From assembly GCF_018873765.1 (NCBI RefSeq), contig NC_057924.1, positions 1,736,001 to 1,800,000 of the forward strand: DNA of 64,000 nucleotides, in the 5' to 3' direction. Positions 12,549-25,800 of this stretch are shown here, one piece after another. The position numbers and the translations under genes are program-made. Position 1 is the stretch's first letter. The number at the start of each line of letters is the position of its first letter. The stretch is from Telopea speciosissima (Eukaryota; Streptophyta; Magnoliopsida; Proteales; Proteaceae). The notes under the pieces are model-generated. The model did no database searches and was not told the DNA's origin. It saw nothing but the letters and a program-made list of their open reading frames with translations.

Positions 12549-12685
12549 GGGAGAATGTTCTCTGTGCCGGGGGCGCAGGCTGCGCCCAGACACATGGGGG
12601 TGGGTGCAATGATCACCCTGCCCCCTGAGTGGCAGGCTCACATGTCTGGGTGGAGCCTGCGCTACGGCACAGAGAACATGAACCC
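12549..12685. mobile_element. Foldback MITE, family E copy 1, 9-bp TSD with one mismatch
   Basis: Starts GGGAGAATGTTCTCTGTGCC and ends GGCACAGAGAACATGAACCC. The arms are highly complementary (GCAGGCTGCGCCCAGACA against TGTCTGGGTGGAGCCTGCGC). The flanks TATGTTTTT (12540-12548) and TATTTTTTT (12686-12694) agree at 8 of 9 bases. It is 137 bp; the sister copy at 32763 has an exact duplication. Confidence 0.8.
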
Positions 12686-12694
12686 TATTTTTTT

Positions 12695-13396
12695 TGGGGG
12701 TGGTTGGGGGGACTAATTAGGGTTCTTAACTGGATATATAATTGTTTAAAATTGATATATAAAATTCATGCACTCGTATTTACATGGATATTCCATTCAA
12801 AAGTCCACATTCAAACATAAAATTTTTTAGGAATCCAAAGCTAATATTCAAATCTCCCCACCATAACATCTCATTAAACAAAACCCAAACTATTTCTCCT
12901 CATCAATGTGTCAAAGTTCAAAACTCCATTAAAAAACTCTGAAAAACCATTAAAATTACTGAAACAAGAACTTCCAAGTCTGCAACATCAATTTCAGAAG
13001 TTACCCAGAAGTGCTCTCACTTGAATTGAACACCTATGTATCTTTCCACGTATACTTGGCTAGTACGTACAGTGATGCATCCACAGACGTTTACGTGTAC
13101 TAACAACCAAAAATCGTACATCAAAGATACAACAAAACAAGCAAGAATCTTCTGTCTTTTTCCAAAATGTCTTTCTCATCTCCCTCAAATTGAGACTGTA
13201 ACTTTGTTGTGTAAGTCAAAGGCTTTCGGTGTTTGTCATTTTCTTAAATCTAAAGACTCAGAGAGAAACACGAGGCGCACACAGAACAACGGTCAAAATT
13301 GGGAGTTTTGCAAGTGGTGACATTACCAATCAATCAAAGGAGACAAACAAAGACAAAGTCTAGCGACTTCAGAGAACTACTGGGTGAAATCTGAAA
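12695..13396. promoter_or_regulatory. Upstream region of the USP-domain gene
   Basis: The DNA between the foldback element and the start codon must hold the promoter and leader. A CCAAT-containing word (ATTACCAATCAATC) sits about 60-75 bp before the ATG. No clear TATA box or known stress element can be assigned by eye. Confidence 0.3.
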
Positions 13397-14936
13397 ATGG
13401 AGAAGGGGGAGATATGGGTTGAAGATGAAGGTGAAGGCGGGTCTTCTTCCTATCCCAACAACTTGATGATCAGGAGCAGTGTAAGTGAGATTATAGAAGA
13501 GGAGTTTGATGATCATAGCAGAGATAAGATCCTTGGCACAATCAAGGAAGAATCTCAGACGACCGGTACCGGTGGTGGTGTTAGTCAAGATTATGATGAT
13601 GACAGCGTTTACGTTGCAATTGAGAAGAATGATTCAAGCATGGATGCTCTCAAGTGGGCCTTAAAGCACTCCCTCAAGCCCTCTTCCTCTGTCTTTCTCA
13701 TTCATGTCTTCCCGGAGGTTCACCACATTCCCACTCCCTGTAAGTCTCTTCTATCTCTGTGTCTCTCTCTGAGCTGCCCTGGAACATAATTTCTCTATCT
13801 GAAACAGAAATTAAACAAAATTTATAAGAATTTGGACTTAGAACTGCTCTGGGCTCCCAAAACAAAATGTGAATTGTGTCACTGAAATTGGATGGAAGGA
13901 GGTGGGGGTGGGTGGGAAACTAGTCACTGATCTTCTTTTTCTTCTCTTTGTTGCCATTGTTGTTATCTTGGTTATTGGATGTGTTCTTGAGTTAAATCAT
14001 GTAAAGCCATATGCATTCTCTGTGTCTTGGGTCATATATTTGTTTTGTTTTTGACTCTGAAAATCATGACTGAATTGAACACAAAGCAGTAATACTGGTT
14101 GACTGACTAATTGAATTGTGACAGTGGGGAAGTTTCCGAAGAGCCAAGTGAGCCCAGAGCAGTTGGAGAGTTACATGAACCAAGAAAGGAGCAAGAGAAG
14201 GGACCTCCTTGTGAAGTTCTTGAATCTCTGCTCTGCTTCTCAGGTAATAAAACAGTCTCTCTCACTCTCTGTTTCTGATTGCAGTAGTGGTCATTTCTGG
14301 GTTTTAAGGTTTTTGGAAACATTGACAGGTGAGAGTAGATACCATATTGATAGAGAGTGATCTTACAGCAAAGGCAGTGCTAGAACTCATTCCTGTTCTC
14401 AACATAAAAACGCTTGTAATTGGCACCGCCAAATCCAGCCTTAGGTATTATCTTCTCTCTCAACTCTGAAACTCTCAAGATATACTTCACTTTCAAGTTC
14501 CAAATTTCAATTTTAATCACTGGAAAGGTGAAACTGCCATGAATTGCTTGATGGGTAGTTTTGAAATATGATTTCTGTTTCAAATTTTTGAAGAAAAGGG
14601 AGGAGGAAAGGAATCGCTGATGAAATACAGAGGGAGGCACCGGAGTTCTGTGAGGTTAAGATCATATGTGAAGGCAAAGACGTCAGTCGACAGATGATGT
14701 TAATGGCGACTACGCCCACCACCGTGGCTTCCCCTGCCCATTCTCCGCGTACACCGACCCATGATGATCATGATGAGGAAGAAGTCCACGGTCGTCTGGA
14801 TGAAAATGAGGAAACAATTAATCCAAGAACACCGAAACAGGGTTCACACTTGGGTTATAAAAATGGTAATAATAAGAACAGGGAAATGGATAATTCATTT
14901 TCCTCTTGTAGCTGCTTCTTTTCTAGGTTCACATAA
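13397..14936 (+). CDS. Universal stress protein (UspA-like) domain protein, four exons
   Basis: Exons 13397-13739, 14125-14243, 14329-14444 and 14594-14936 join in frame to 921 nt, 306 aa plus stop, all with GT-AG introns. The first 70 or so residues are an acidic leader (MEKGEIWVEDEGEGG..). A Rossmann-like USP domain follows: DSVYVAIEKNDSSMDALKWA (beta 1 and helix 1), SSVFLIHVFPE (beta 2), then the PTPLGKFPKSQVSPEQ helix region, VDTILIESDLTAKAVLELI and TLVIGTAKSSLR, where the family's nucleotide-loop G-x-(S/T) region falls. The C-terminal tail is rich in Thr, Pro, Asp and Glu and ends in a cysteine-rich CSCFFSRFT. Plant USP proteins of this kind are small soluble proteins linked to abiotic stress; substrate and partners are unknown here. 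The exon 4 start at 14594 was chosen because it keeps the frame and gives RKGRRKG before the EFCEVKIICEGKDV strand. Confidence 0.85.
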
Positions 14937-15720
14937 TGGGTTGGACTGTTGACTGTTGACTGTTGTAAGCATTGTAGCAGTGAAATTTTGAATGGAAACA
15001 CAAAAAAAAGAGAAAAAAAAAGGGACCCTGCAAATTTATTTTGTTTTGTTTGGATGTTTGAATCTTCGGAGTTTAAAAACCTGGAATCAAGACCCAGATG
15101 ATCCGGTGTGCGAGTGTGGTGTGTGTTGTGTGTATCCGTCATTCTACAGTCCTAAAAGTTGGTTAACCTTTTGGGATTGGTGTGTGGTTTGTGTGATTAC
15201 ACTTTCATCAAAAAAAGACCCAGATGATTCAGGATCAATGATTAAAATCAAGAAGAATCGACCCAAATATGCCCTAGTCCTAACTTTTGAAAAGGGATGG
15301 CCGAACCGGATCGGCAAGGGTCAGAATCAGTCTCGGCCAATCCGGTTGATCTGATCCCAAAACCCGGGTTCGAATGTTCAATTCCTCTGTTTTTCTGGCC
15401 TAATCAGTGGATCAACTCAGGCGATGTAGCTGGGGCTTACTTTTTTGTACAGGGACCAAAGTCAGAAATTGTAACATCTCCTTTTTCCACTTGTCACAAA
15501 ATAAGTGGCCAGGGTTTAGGACCAGAATTTTTTCCTAGATTTAGTCATATATTTGGAGAAGCTTCCAAGATCACCGCCCCAATCAATGGCTATAAAATCT
15601 GCCCCTATTTATGAATGGTCGTATATACTTCGCTATTGACAATGTCTAAAGGAAAACTTGAACTTTATTTTTTTAAAAAAATTTAAAAGAAAATCCAGGC
15701 CTTCATTTGTTTTTATAGGT
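14937..15720. other. 3' flank of the USP gene; no further gene seen
   Basis: Includes the likely 3' UTR (T-rich, TTGACTGTTGACTGTTG repeats near 14945) and GT-rich sequence near 15105-15195. The open frame at 15297-15614 has no recognisable domain. Confidence 0.4.
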
Positions 15721-15724
15721 AGAT

Positions 15725-15905
15725 CAAAAAAGCCTCAGGTCCATGTAAAAATCCAGCAATCCACATGAATCAAGAAAGACTGGTCCATGAGAACCATGAA
15801 GCCATTTCCATGGTGGTGGCCCCAAAGGGAGTAGGAGAGTCAAACTCAAGACCTTTTGCTTCCTTAGGCGTAATCCCTTGCCAACTGAACTCCTTGAATC
15901 CTGCA
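15725..15905 (-). mobile_element. tRNA-derived SINE-like element
   Basis: On the minus strand, GTTCAGTTGGCAAGGGATTA resembles a tRNA A box. About 30 bases later GGTCTTGAGTTTGACTC resembles a B box, followed by unrelated sequence ending in a T-rich run near 15725. This is the arrangement of a plant SINE; the B-box match is imperfect and no target duplication was found. Confidence 0.4.
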
Positions 15906-16169
15906 TTAGCCTTTGCATGGTATGTTCCTTTCTCTCCTTCCTTCTATTATATGTGCTCGCCCTCCTTCTCCTTCCCAATCTTATCTCCCCCTTTGGGTCA
16001 CTGATGATGCAAGCAAAAGCAATTCTTTAAAAAAAATTCCTAAAACATGTTTTAAAAAGAACTCATTCGAAATGACTGATTGGAGTGGCATATTTACAAA
16101 TTGATTTTCCACCTTAATGTTTTCTATTAAAACAAACACAAATGGGGGATTATTGATTTTACAACTTAG

Positions 16170-16291
16170 GCTGGCTCTATTTGTTTCAACGTATAAATTT
16201 GCCTAGAAATTCTCAATTTTTAAAATTTTACATATTTACAAAGTAAAATTTATCAAGTAAAATTTTACCTCGCTGAAACAAACGGAACCTT
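16170..16291. mobile_element. Small hAT-like MITE
   Basis: Ends GGCTGGCTCTATTTGTTTCA and CTGAAACAAACGGAACC form an imperfect terminal inverted repeat of the kind seen in plant hAT MITEs (CCGTTTGTTTCAGCG type). The interior is AT-rich with repeated AAAATTTTAC words. About 120 bp, non-coding. Confidence 0.5.
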
Positions 16292-16811
16292 CATGTTTTG
16301 TTATTGCAAAACCCCATCTAAAGGGGGATTAGTCATAACTCATGAAGCTCATATATACTACAAACAAACAAAAGGAGGACAGTTTCATGTTATGAGACCC
16401 ATGATGTTGATGTTTATGTTGCTGCAAGATTTCAATACCTGCACTCCACCAGAGATTCTTCACCATGGGTGAAGAAAAACTTGGTCCTCGAACAAATAGC
16501 AACTGCAAGAAAGATCAAGAGCTAAAACAAACGTGTGAGACACTTGGGCAAAGCCATTTCCAACTCCAGCATGAATCTTCAACAATTATATAGAAAATAA
16601 AAAAAGAAGATGATTTAACACTTCTATTTTTGCAATACAAATTTGGTATCGTTCCCAATACAACAAACATATGATCTATCCATATATGAACCTCCTCCTC
16701 ACCCAAACCCCTTCCCTGTCAAGAACCACCACCACAACCTATCTCTGAAATGTTCAGAAAACTCTACATCTTCCCTTGATTATAAACGAATTGCATGAGT
16801 CCACTGAATCA

Positions 16812-19800
16812 CTAAAAGAAATCAAATTCAAGATAATTATCAGAGCTTTTCTGATCTGCAGCAGCAACCTTCTCGCTAGTTGATGCTGTGGGTGCCGGAA
16901 TCTTCTCAATCTCTACCGGTTTAGGAATCTCAGGTGGGCTTGCACAGCGTATCAAAGCCCAATTTACTCCTTCAAAGAAGGGGTGTTGCTTGATTTCTGT
17001 TGCCCCACGCTTGTATGCCAACCTATGCTGTGGTTCCTTTACGAGAAGGCCCCTTATCAAATCCCTTGCTGAGAAACTGACAATTGGTGACTCCGGGAAC
17101 CGAAGTGGCTGACCCACTACATTGAGAAGGGTTGCCCGGTTACCCGACCCTTTGAAGGGAGTCTTACCGAACAAGAGCTCATATAGAAAGATCCCAAAAG
17201 TCCACCAGTCTACAGCACTCCCATGACCTTCACCTTTGATTATTTCAGGAGCCAAGTACTCATGGGTCCCAACAAATGACATCGACCTTGCCCCTGTTGG
17301 CTCAGCGATGAGCTCCGGCAATGGACTGACTTGGTTCCCGATCTCATTTTTAGGCTTCCGCTCCTTCTTTGACTTGCTGGAAAAGAGGCGCGGCGAAAAG
17401 CATGTGGTTGGGGCTACACAAGAAGGTTGAATGCAAGAGGGTTGAATGCAAGCTGGCTGGACACAGTACACAGGATTCTTCCGGAAGGGGTCAGATTCAA
17501 TTGACGCAGATTTCACAAGTGTTGGGCTGACAGAACATCGGAGAGAGAGATCAAAATCCGAGAGCATTATGTGACCATCTTCTCTAACAAGGACATTTTC
17601 TGGCTTGAGGTCACGGTAGACTATCCCAAGCATGTGGAGGTACTCAAGAGCTAAGAGGACCTCTGCTACATAAAACCTGCATATTGAAACCACTCACAAT
17701 AATCAAACAAAATACAGAAAAGCGCAAGCACACACAAATGTAAGGATAGATTACAAAAAATCATGGATCTCTGCGAGTTCCAAATCTGGACCAGGGCTAA
17801 AGTTGCATGTAAAATTATTCCCAACGAGGAAAAGTTAGGCACCATAAGCACAACAATATAAACTTTGACCAAAAATAAGGACCCGATAAAGTGGTATAAA
17901 AAAATTCCTCTCATTCAATTCATCAGGCCCATACAAACCTTAGTAGCATATTCAGACTATAGCTTCCATGATAAGAAAGAAACATTATGCATTTTCTCAA
18001 TTGGAAATGTATGCTTCCATATTCATGCTGTGATAATAGAAAAAAAGACCACCAACATGAAAGCTGGAGGATGAATGCTCTGCAAGACTCCAAAAAATAT
18101 AGTACTTCTCTACCAAAACTATGTGTTTCTGTGGCATCTTTAAAAAAATTATGTGCTTTTACCAATAGGTAGAAGATATTTGAAGGATCTTTCAATATTC
18201 AGCTAAGACAGTCAAACTTAGACGGTCTTAGTTCTTGTATTACCTTGAACTCATCTACAGTGAAAAGAGACAAACTCTTCTTTTAGTTATTGTTTATATT
18301 TTGTGTGGTCTTCCACAAATACGGACTACATTCCAGTTTGCTTATAGGTAACTAATAACCTGACGTGTTCCAGAAAAGTTTCAGAGGTGTTCAAACATCT
18401 TATTATTGTACCTATTTATATTTATATGAAGGCAGATATAAATTTGACGCAAACACACCATTTAGGCACAGAAAGTACACAAGATATATAAGTTCCCAAG
18501 GAACAAATGCAATCAGGTACACATAATGTTTTTATTCATTATTATCCCAAAAAAAGGAAAGCACAATAGGTAAAGAATGTAAATAACAAAGCGAAGAATT
18601 TTTTAAAAAGAAAATGACAGAAGGATCAGATAAAAAAAAAAGTAAAGGCTAGCACTGAACCTGTCTAAGACCAATTCAAGTCAACATCCTGGATTGAGTA
18701 GGATCAGATAGTAGCTGGTGTAATGGACGAGCAAAGGAAAAGTAACACAACATAGAACAGATATCAGGACTTTTCATTCTGGAGTCCAGGCCTGTGCAAT
18801 CTCATTTACTGAAAATACCTAAGTGTTCTAGTATCAGAAAAGAAGCCTAAGAGTTCACACTGGTATGTACCCCTATGTATCAGGTATCCACTACATTTTT
18901 GGTAACACAGTACACAGTGCACCATCTTATGATATGATCTTGAGATGCAGCCCCTGATATAACAGCCAAAAGATAGGTCCTGTGTTTCTTCAGTTCATCC
19001 TCACGTAGGATGTCCACTGCAGGCTTCAAAGACAATACATCTTCACCTATGACATCTCCTTTGTTATATCTACTGAAAAAGTTATCTCCTTTCTCATTAT
19101 TATTAAATCATCAGCATACGTGGCAATGTGGTGAGACAACCATTATGATACAATTTTTTAGACCCCAAAGAGAATTTACATTGAGAGTACTTTTCTTAGT
19201 AATGCAATGTTCTCCTTCAACTTACTCACAGTCCTTTGACAACTGCATCTACACCAAATCACTTCCGAGTCCTTTTCAATCAACAAACTAAACCATGGAC
19301 AGATGGGTGATGATGAATGCATGGACAAAGGATGGATTTTCATTATTAGCACTGAAATCTGCAGCTGCACATGTTAAGAGTGATTATGGCTTAAACTTAA
19401 TACCAAGGCAAGGGCTTACCAACTCAAATCATTAATAATAACTAGCAGCTCAGTGCTGACCCCGTCGTGAAAACCTATTGCATTGGAAACCAATTTGTCT
19501 CTTGCAAGCAATCTAATTTTAAGAGTTTAAGAAAGTGACCACAGAAGAGCTGAAAACAATAAACACCAAAGGCATCCTGCAGGTCCGGATCCTCAAGGAT
19601 AGCTTTAATAGTGTTTATAACTCTACTACCTCAGCTGTTCTTCAGCCAAATCATTGCATTTGACAATCTTTGATTTCTTTTCTTCCAATATATGGGACTC
19701 GGTCTGCTTTTCTTCAATCCTTGGTGGAAGTCTATAAACCGAAGGAGTATTGAGCATAAAAAGGCTAGGCATGTTGCTAGGGTGCCCCACCTATGTCACT

Positions 19801-22800
19801 CTCTCTCCCTCCCCTTTTGAAAATGACCCCCATGCCCTCTCCATCCCACCCTCCCATTGGTGCACACTGCTAGCTGGCAGCAAGCAGGCAGCATGCCCAA
19901 CCCTCTCCCATTTTTCAGATAATTATACATCTCTTCAGTTGTCTTGGAATAAGCAGTTGCCACATCAACGGATCTGAAATCAATGTTGGCCAACTTTAGT
20001 CGAATCTTAGTACTCAGCCCAATGATATATCTCAGAGCCCGTTGTTGATTTGTCTCCTGAAATCGACACCTTAAAGATAATTTGTGGAACTTTGTCGTGT
20101 ATGTATCCACATCCTTATTGCATTGCTGAAAATTGAGCAATTTGTGAAATAATACCTTCACACAATTAGGAAGGACGAACTTCTCGTTCTGAATCTGCTT
20201 CATGACCTCCAATTAGTAACGGGTCCAAGTCGTCTAATAAGCCTCGAGTGTAGTACATCATCCCACCAAGAACATGCATATCCAATAAACTTGGTGAGGA
20301 TGAATTCACACCTTTTCTCGTCTAGATAGGATTTATAAGAGAAAATCCTGTCAACCTTGGTAAGCCAATCAAGAAATTCCTCTGGCCCCTTTTCACCACT
20401 GAAATCTGGAACCTCAAACTTGATGTCATAGTCCCTGTCAGAAAATTGTGCGTAACATCTTGGGGTATAACTGGATCAGGTTGCTGCCTCTGAAGTGCAT
20501 CTTCGATCCGTAAGATAAGAAACTGAGGAGCTGGCATAGACGGTCTTGCTTCATCCCACTATTCGGCCCTCTTCATAAAGGCAAGAATCTCAGTGAGAAT
20601 ACCTTGAGTTTCTCCCATTAACTTGTCAAGCATGGCTTCAATTTTCTATTGATTCTCAGTCAGTTCCTGATATAACTTGTGCAACTCAAGATTAGTGACG
20701 TGACTTGTCATGGTTAGTAAATGCCATAAATTTTGGCTCTGATGCCAATTTATGCAAACGAGGGGTCAGAAACTTGTTTGGTTTGCTTATGGACCCACCC
20801 AATTAATCAATAGCTCAAATCTAAGATCCAATGGAAATATCATAATTAAATAAAAATTTCAGGGGGAGATTTGGCAGCTAAATAAGAAAGGACAAAAGTG
20901 AGAATTATAGTTATTAATTAGGGGTAGACTTGGAAGCAAAATAAAATAAAGGACATGACTAGGGTAAAGGAAGGGGTAATATTATCAAGCAAGGGATAGA
21001 GAATTAAATAACGAAAGGAGGAGAAGGAGACTCGTCTCCTACCACCAACCGAAATAGGAGGCGTAAAACCAATAGCGATGTGAAGAAGATAACTCCTCCA
21101 TTAAAGCTCAAATGGTCCTGCAATTTTGAAGCAAAGATCTCAATCACAAACCCTATTGATTCTAAGTGGCAAATAATCGATACAACAGCCCTCAAACTAG
21201 AAAAAATATCAGGAGATAAGATACAGCGCAAGGATCAAAAGAGGAGGAAATCCTAGAGCATTGAATTGCCCTAGAGGGCCAACCTAATTCCCAAAACCTC
21301 AGGTTGAAAGAAAGTGTACCAAGAGAGATCGAACTCTCGCTTAGGGATCCTTACAGTCGCTGAAACAGGGTATTCGTCAAGGAGATAGAGAAAGAATACC
21401 AAGAAGTAGGAGAGGGAGAAGAGAAGGGGAATAGAAGAATAGAATAAGAAATAATAGAAAAGAGAACAAGCAATGCAGAAGAGAAGACACCAGGGGAGGA
21501 GAGAGAAGAAAAATTAAGGAAAAAGGTCTCAATGGGAGAGCGTTGGCATAACGGTTAAAGATGCACTATTGCAACCTGTTGGTTGCGGCTTAAAAAACTT
21601 GGAAAAAGCCTCTCCGGCGAAGCAGGGGGTAAGGTTGCGTACATTTTCCCTCTTAGGCTCTGCGGTAGCGGGAGCTTTGTGCACTGGGATGCTCTTTTAG
21701 AGGAAACAAGTCACACAACCTCTTGCTATCGTACCAACCTGGTATCATAAACCAGTCAAAACTTTTCATTCATCAAATCTGTCTAAACTTCATTAATTCC
21801 ATGTATTTAACGAGGAAAATAAAAGACTCCTAATCCTTAACCAAAACTAAAACACAACTTAACTCTAACTTGGGATGTAAAATTGAAATAAAACTCTAAA
21901 CCTAAAACGTGGAAAAGAACTCTAGCCTAAGAGATTACAAGACATAAATAAATCTAAATAATTAAATAAACTTTAGGAATAAAGAATGCCACCCAGTCGA
22001 GCAGCGCGGTGAGTACTTGCGCCCAGACATAGGCCGAACGCGAAATGACCGACGTACCCCTGGAAAGGTGGAAAGGACCAGGGGTGCGCTGATCATTTCG
22101 TGCGCGGCTGTCTGGGTGCAGGTACATGTCGCGCTGCGCAACTAGGTGTTCTTTTTCCCTAAACTTGATGCAGATTCGTCACCGAAATGGGCTTATTTCT
22201 TTAGAAATAAGTCTAGGGTTGGGTTATATGTATGTTGGGCCTTTGATCCCATGGGTTTTCTATGTAATAGACCACTTTTCTGGGTCTAAAAGAGGGGTAC
22301 ATAGGTTGCATACGGGATTAGCCCAATATTTAGTCTATTTTTATGTTTTTAATTGAACCAGTTTAAATTGGTCGCATCCAATTGGTTCAATTGGTCTAAT
22401 TTAAGTGAAGTGATCCTATTGGCTAAGAGGTTCTTATATCCTATTGGCTAGTAGGGAATCTTCTTTATTTTAAGTAGTTTAAGTTGTTTTTAAGTCACCA
22501 GGACTCTATTTTGAGTCTATTTTAGTTTCCTAGTCAATTTAAGCTACCTAATAGGTTGGGGATTGGGTTAGGCCTTTCCTTTTTAGAGTAAAAGTCTATT
22601 TTTGAGTCTTTTATATAAGGTTGTAAGGGGGCAAAGCCTTGAACACGAATTTGATTAATGAAAAGCTTTTTGTTTGCTGCCATAACTGCTGCCCTGCTCT
22701 ATTGAGTGTTGCTCTGTTGAGTGTGCATCCTTGTGGTTCTATCAAGGTGGAAAGGAACTAGTGGAATCCGGTTGACTCCTTACGCCGTGACGGCTGGGAG

Positions 22801-25800
22801 GATCTTCTTCAATTCGAAGGTGGTTCTATCCTTCACATCTGTTCAAGCTGCTGCCAGTGGAATCTCCAGTAAGTTTGACACCCAATTTCTTCTTCTAACC
22901 CTCTAATCCTTTCCCCCAATTGATCCCCTTTATTTTTTGTTTGAATCCCATAAACCCTAACTCCATTAAACCCTAGATCTTGCTGCCTAGTTTTACAGAA
23001 TTTTCAAAACACTTAAAAACTCTATAATACCTACATTATTAGAGTCCTATAAACCTGCCTAGCCATACCCCCTAAGCCCCCCTTCCATTATCCTAACCTA
23101 AGCCCTAGATTTGACCTAAAACTGCAATTTTGTCCTACTGAAACTGCAGAACCAGCAGCCCCTTTGTTCCTTGTTATTGGTCCTGGTTTAATTGGCTTCT
23201 AGTAGGGCTTTACCCTATCTAGAACTACATTATTTTGGTATCAGAGCTATGGCAGAGGGAAGCTCCAACCAAGCCTCGAAAGACCCATCTCCCTTCGTTT
23301 TCAAGACCCGAGTTTATCTACCCAATGGGAGCACAGCCATATTAGTTGTTGATGAGACGCGACGTAACAACATTATTTCACAATCTGTGGTGGATATGTT
23401 GTCCCAGTCAGGAGAGATTTGCATCATGCCTACAGGTCAAGTCTTTGTTGAATTTGAGTGTTCCTCATACTCTGACAGTGCTTGGTGTAAGCCGGTACCA
23501 TCTCCAAGGAGCGTTATTGTAGTAGGTTGTAATTGGTTGGACGAGCGACAAGGTTGGATTGAACCTGAAAATAACTCGTGCGTCCTACCTGATCAACACC
23601 GTCTATACCGTTTGTTTACTCTAAAAGGGTTACAACCAAAGGTGACCACATCGACTGTACAGCCACAGGGACTACTGAACATGTCAACTCAAATGCAAGT
23701 GGCATCGACTGTGTTTGAAGTTTCACCAACGGCTGATGCGCCAACAGAAGATTCTACTAAAGCAGTCAATGTTGAAGAAAACAAAGTAGACAAAGCTGAA
23801 ACAGCAGAAGATGAAGAGGTGGTTGACACAGCACTCCACGGGAAATCGTTGGCATTCAAGATGTTCTTCTTGAAGAGGTACAGCTTGTGCCTCAAGTTTT
23901 AGATGAGAAGGTTATCAACGTTGAAGACTCTATGAACACGACATACATAGTTGATATTGATTCAAAGGTCGAACACATAGAGTTTGTTATGCCACCATGG
24001 GTCTTTGAAGAGAAAGCTCCACGCCTTGAAGACTTCATCCCTAATGTTCCTGCATCACCAGAATTTTGTTTGGAAATGATTGAAGCTGCTACGCATATGT
24101 TGTTTCCCCCTCATCACTACAAAATTCGAGGACGAATTTTTTCAAGTTGGGGAGAGTTGATGCAGATTCGTCACCGAAATGGGCTTATTTCTTTAGAAAT
24201 AAGTCTAGGGTTGGGTTATATGTATGTTGGGCCTTTGATCCCATGGGTTTTCTATGTAATAGGCCACTTTTCTGGGTCTAAAAGAGGGGTACATAGGTTG
24301 CATACGGGATTAGCCCAATATTTAGTCTATTTTTATGTTTTTAATTGAACCAGTTTAAATTGGTCGCATCCAATTGGTTCAATTGGTCTAATTTAAGTGA
24401 AGTGATCCTATTGGCTAAGAGGTTCTTATATCCTATTGGCTAGTAGGGAATCTTCTTTATTTTAAGTAGTTTAAGTTGTTTTTAAGTCATTAGGACTCTA
24501 TTTTGAGTCTATTATAGTTTCCTAGTCAGTTTAAGTTACCTAATAGGTTAGGGATTGGGTTAGGCTTTTCCTTTTTAGAGTAAAAGTCTATTTTTGAGTC
24601 TTTTATATAAGGTTGTAAGGGGACAAAGCCTTGAACACGAATTTTATTAATGAAAAGCTTTTTGTTTGCTGCCATAGCTGCTGCCCTGCTCTATTGAGTG
24701 TTGCTCTGTTGAGTGTGCATCCTTGTGGTTCTATCAAGGTGGAAAGGGACTAGTGGAATCCGGTTGACTCCTTACGCCGTGACGGCTGGGAGGATCTTCT
24801 TCAATTCGAAGGTGGTTCTATCCTTCACATCTGTTCAAGCTGCTGCCAGTGGAATCTCCAGTAAGTTTGACACCCAATTTCTTCTTCTAACCCTCTAATC
24901 ATTTCCCCCAATTGATCCCCTTTATTTTTTGTTTGAATCCCATAAACCCTAGATCTTGCTGCCCAGTTTTACAGAATTTTCAAAACACTTAAAACTCTAT
25001 AATACCTACTTTATTAGAGTCCTATAAACCTGCCTAGCCATACCCCCTAAGCCCCCCTTCCATTATCTTAACCTAAGCCCTAGATTTGACCTAAAACTGC
25101 AATTCTGTCCTACTGAAACTGCAGAACCAGCAGCCCCTTTGTTCCTTGTTATTGGTCCTGGTTTAATTGGCTTCTAGTAGGGCTTTACCCTATCTACAAC
25201 TACATTAAAACTTTAATATCCTACTAGACGAAAATTAAATTTGGACCTAGTTCATCTCCATCTAGGTTCCCCAACGGGCTTAAGCTGATCCAAGGAATTC
25301 TCCTACATCAACCCCCCCCCCCCGGTGTTAAGGAAAACTCGACCTCGAGTTTTCTAAAATGAGAGGATCAGCTCAACTCGATCAGCGACAACTATCATCG
25401 GCTTTGATGGGGCGACGATCCAACAATATCTCATGATCAACTGTCACGATCTCTTGATGGTCATTAGCAACACCTTAAAAATCCCTTCGTGTGCAATGAA
25501 TCAGCAATCTATTTGCAAATAAAACTCCACAAGAGATCTGGATAGTTGCCTCGTAATCACTTCACCCTTGTGAAACAAGAATCCTCTTCCTTAGCCACCT
25601 AAGAACCACATACAGATCTTCACCAGCCAGTTTCATCCCCTATAGTGGACCAATCAAAAGATTCAAAACCATCCTGATATATTTTGAGGGAAGAAACTGA
25701 AATGCATGTCAAATTCTTAATACTAGCTGAAACCATAGTACTAAAACTCGTTTCGTCTCGGTCGAGATTTCGAGAATTTCAAGTATCTCGGTCGAGTCGA

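Larger units (their letters stand above)
20749..25310 (-). mobile_element. Ty3/gypsy LTR (fossil), split by later insertions
   Basis: In minus orientation the LTR begins TGATGTAGGAGAATTCC at 25310, directly after a poly-purine (G-rich) tract, and ends about 20749 at the primer-binding site. It is interrupted by a SINE (21536-21698), a foldback MITE (21976-22159) and a complete non-autonomous LTR element (22166-25207). Without these the LTR is about 1.1-1.2 kb. It is older than its inserts. The far end is approximate. Confidence 0.6.

Noticed and set aside
19796-20212. 138-aa frame as a host gene
   Set aside because: Its phrases are those of Ty3/gypsy gag and it adjoins a primer-binding site, so it is a transposon fossil.
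23192-24348. Two frames (236 and 153 aa) as host genes between the long direct repeats
   Set aside because: They lie between LTRs with an exact target duplication and belong to the non-autonomous element; the second runs into LTR 2.
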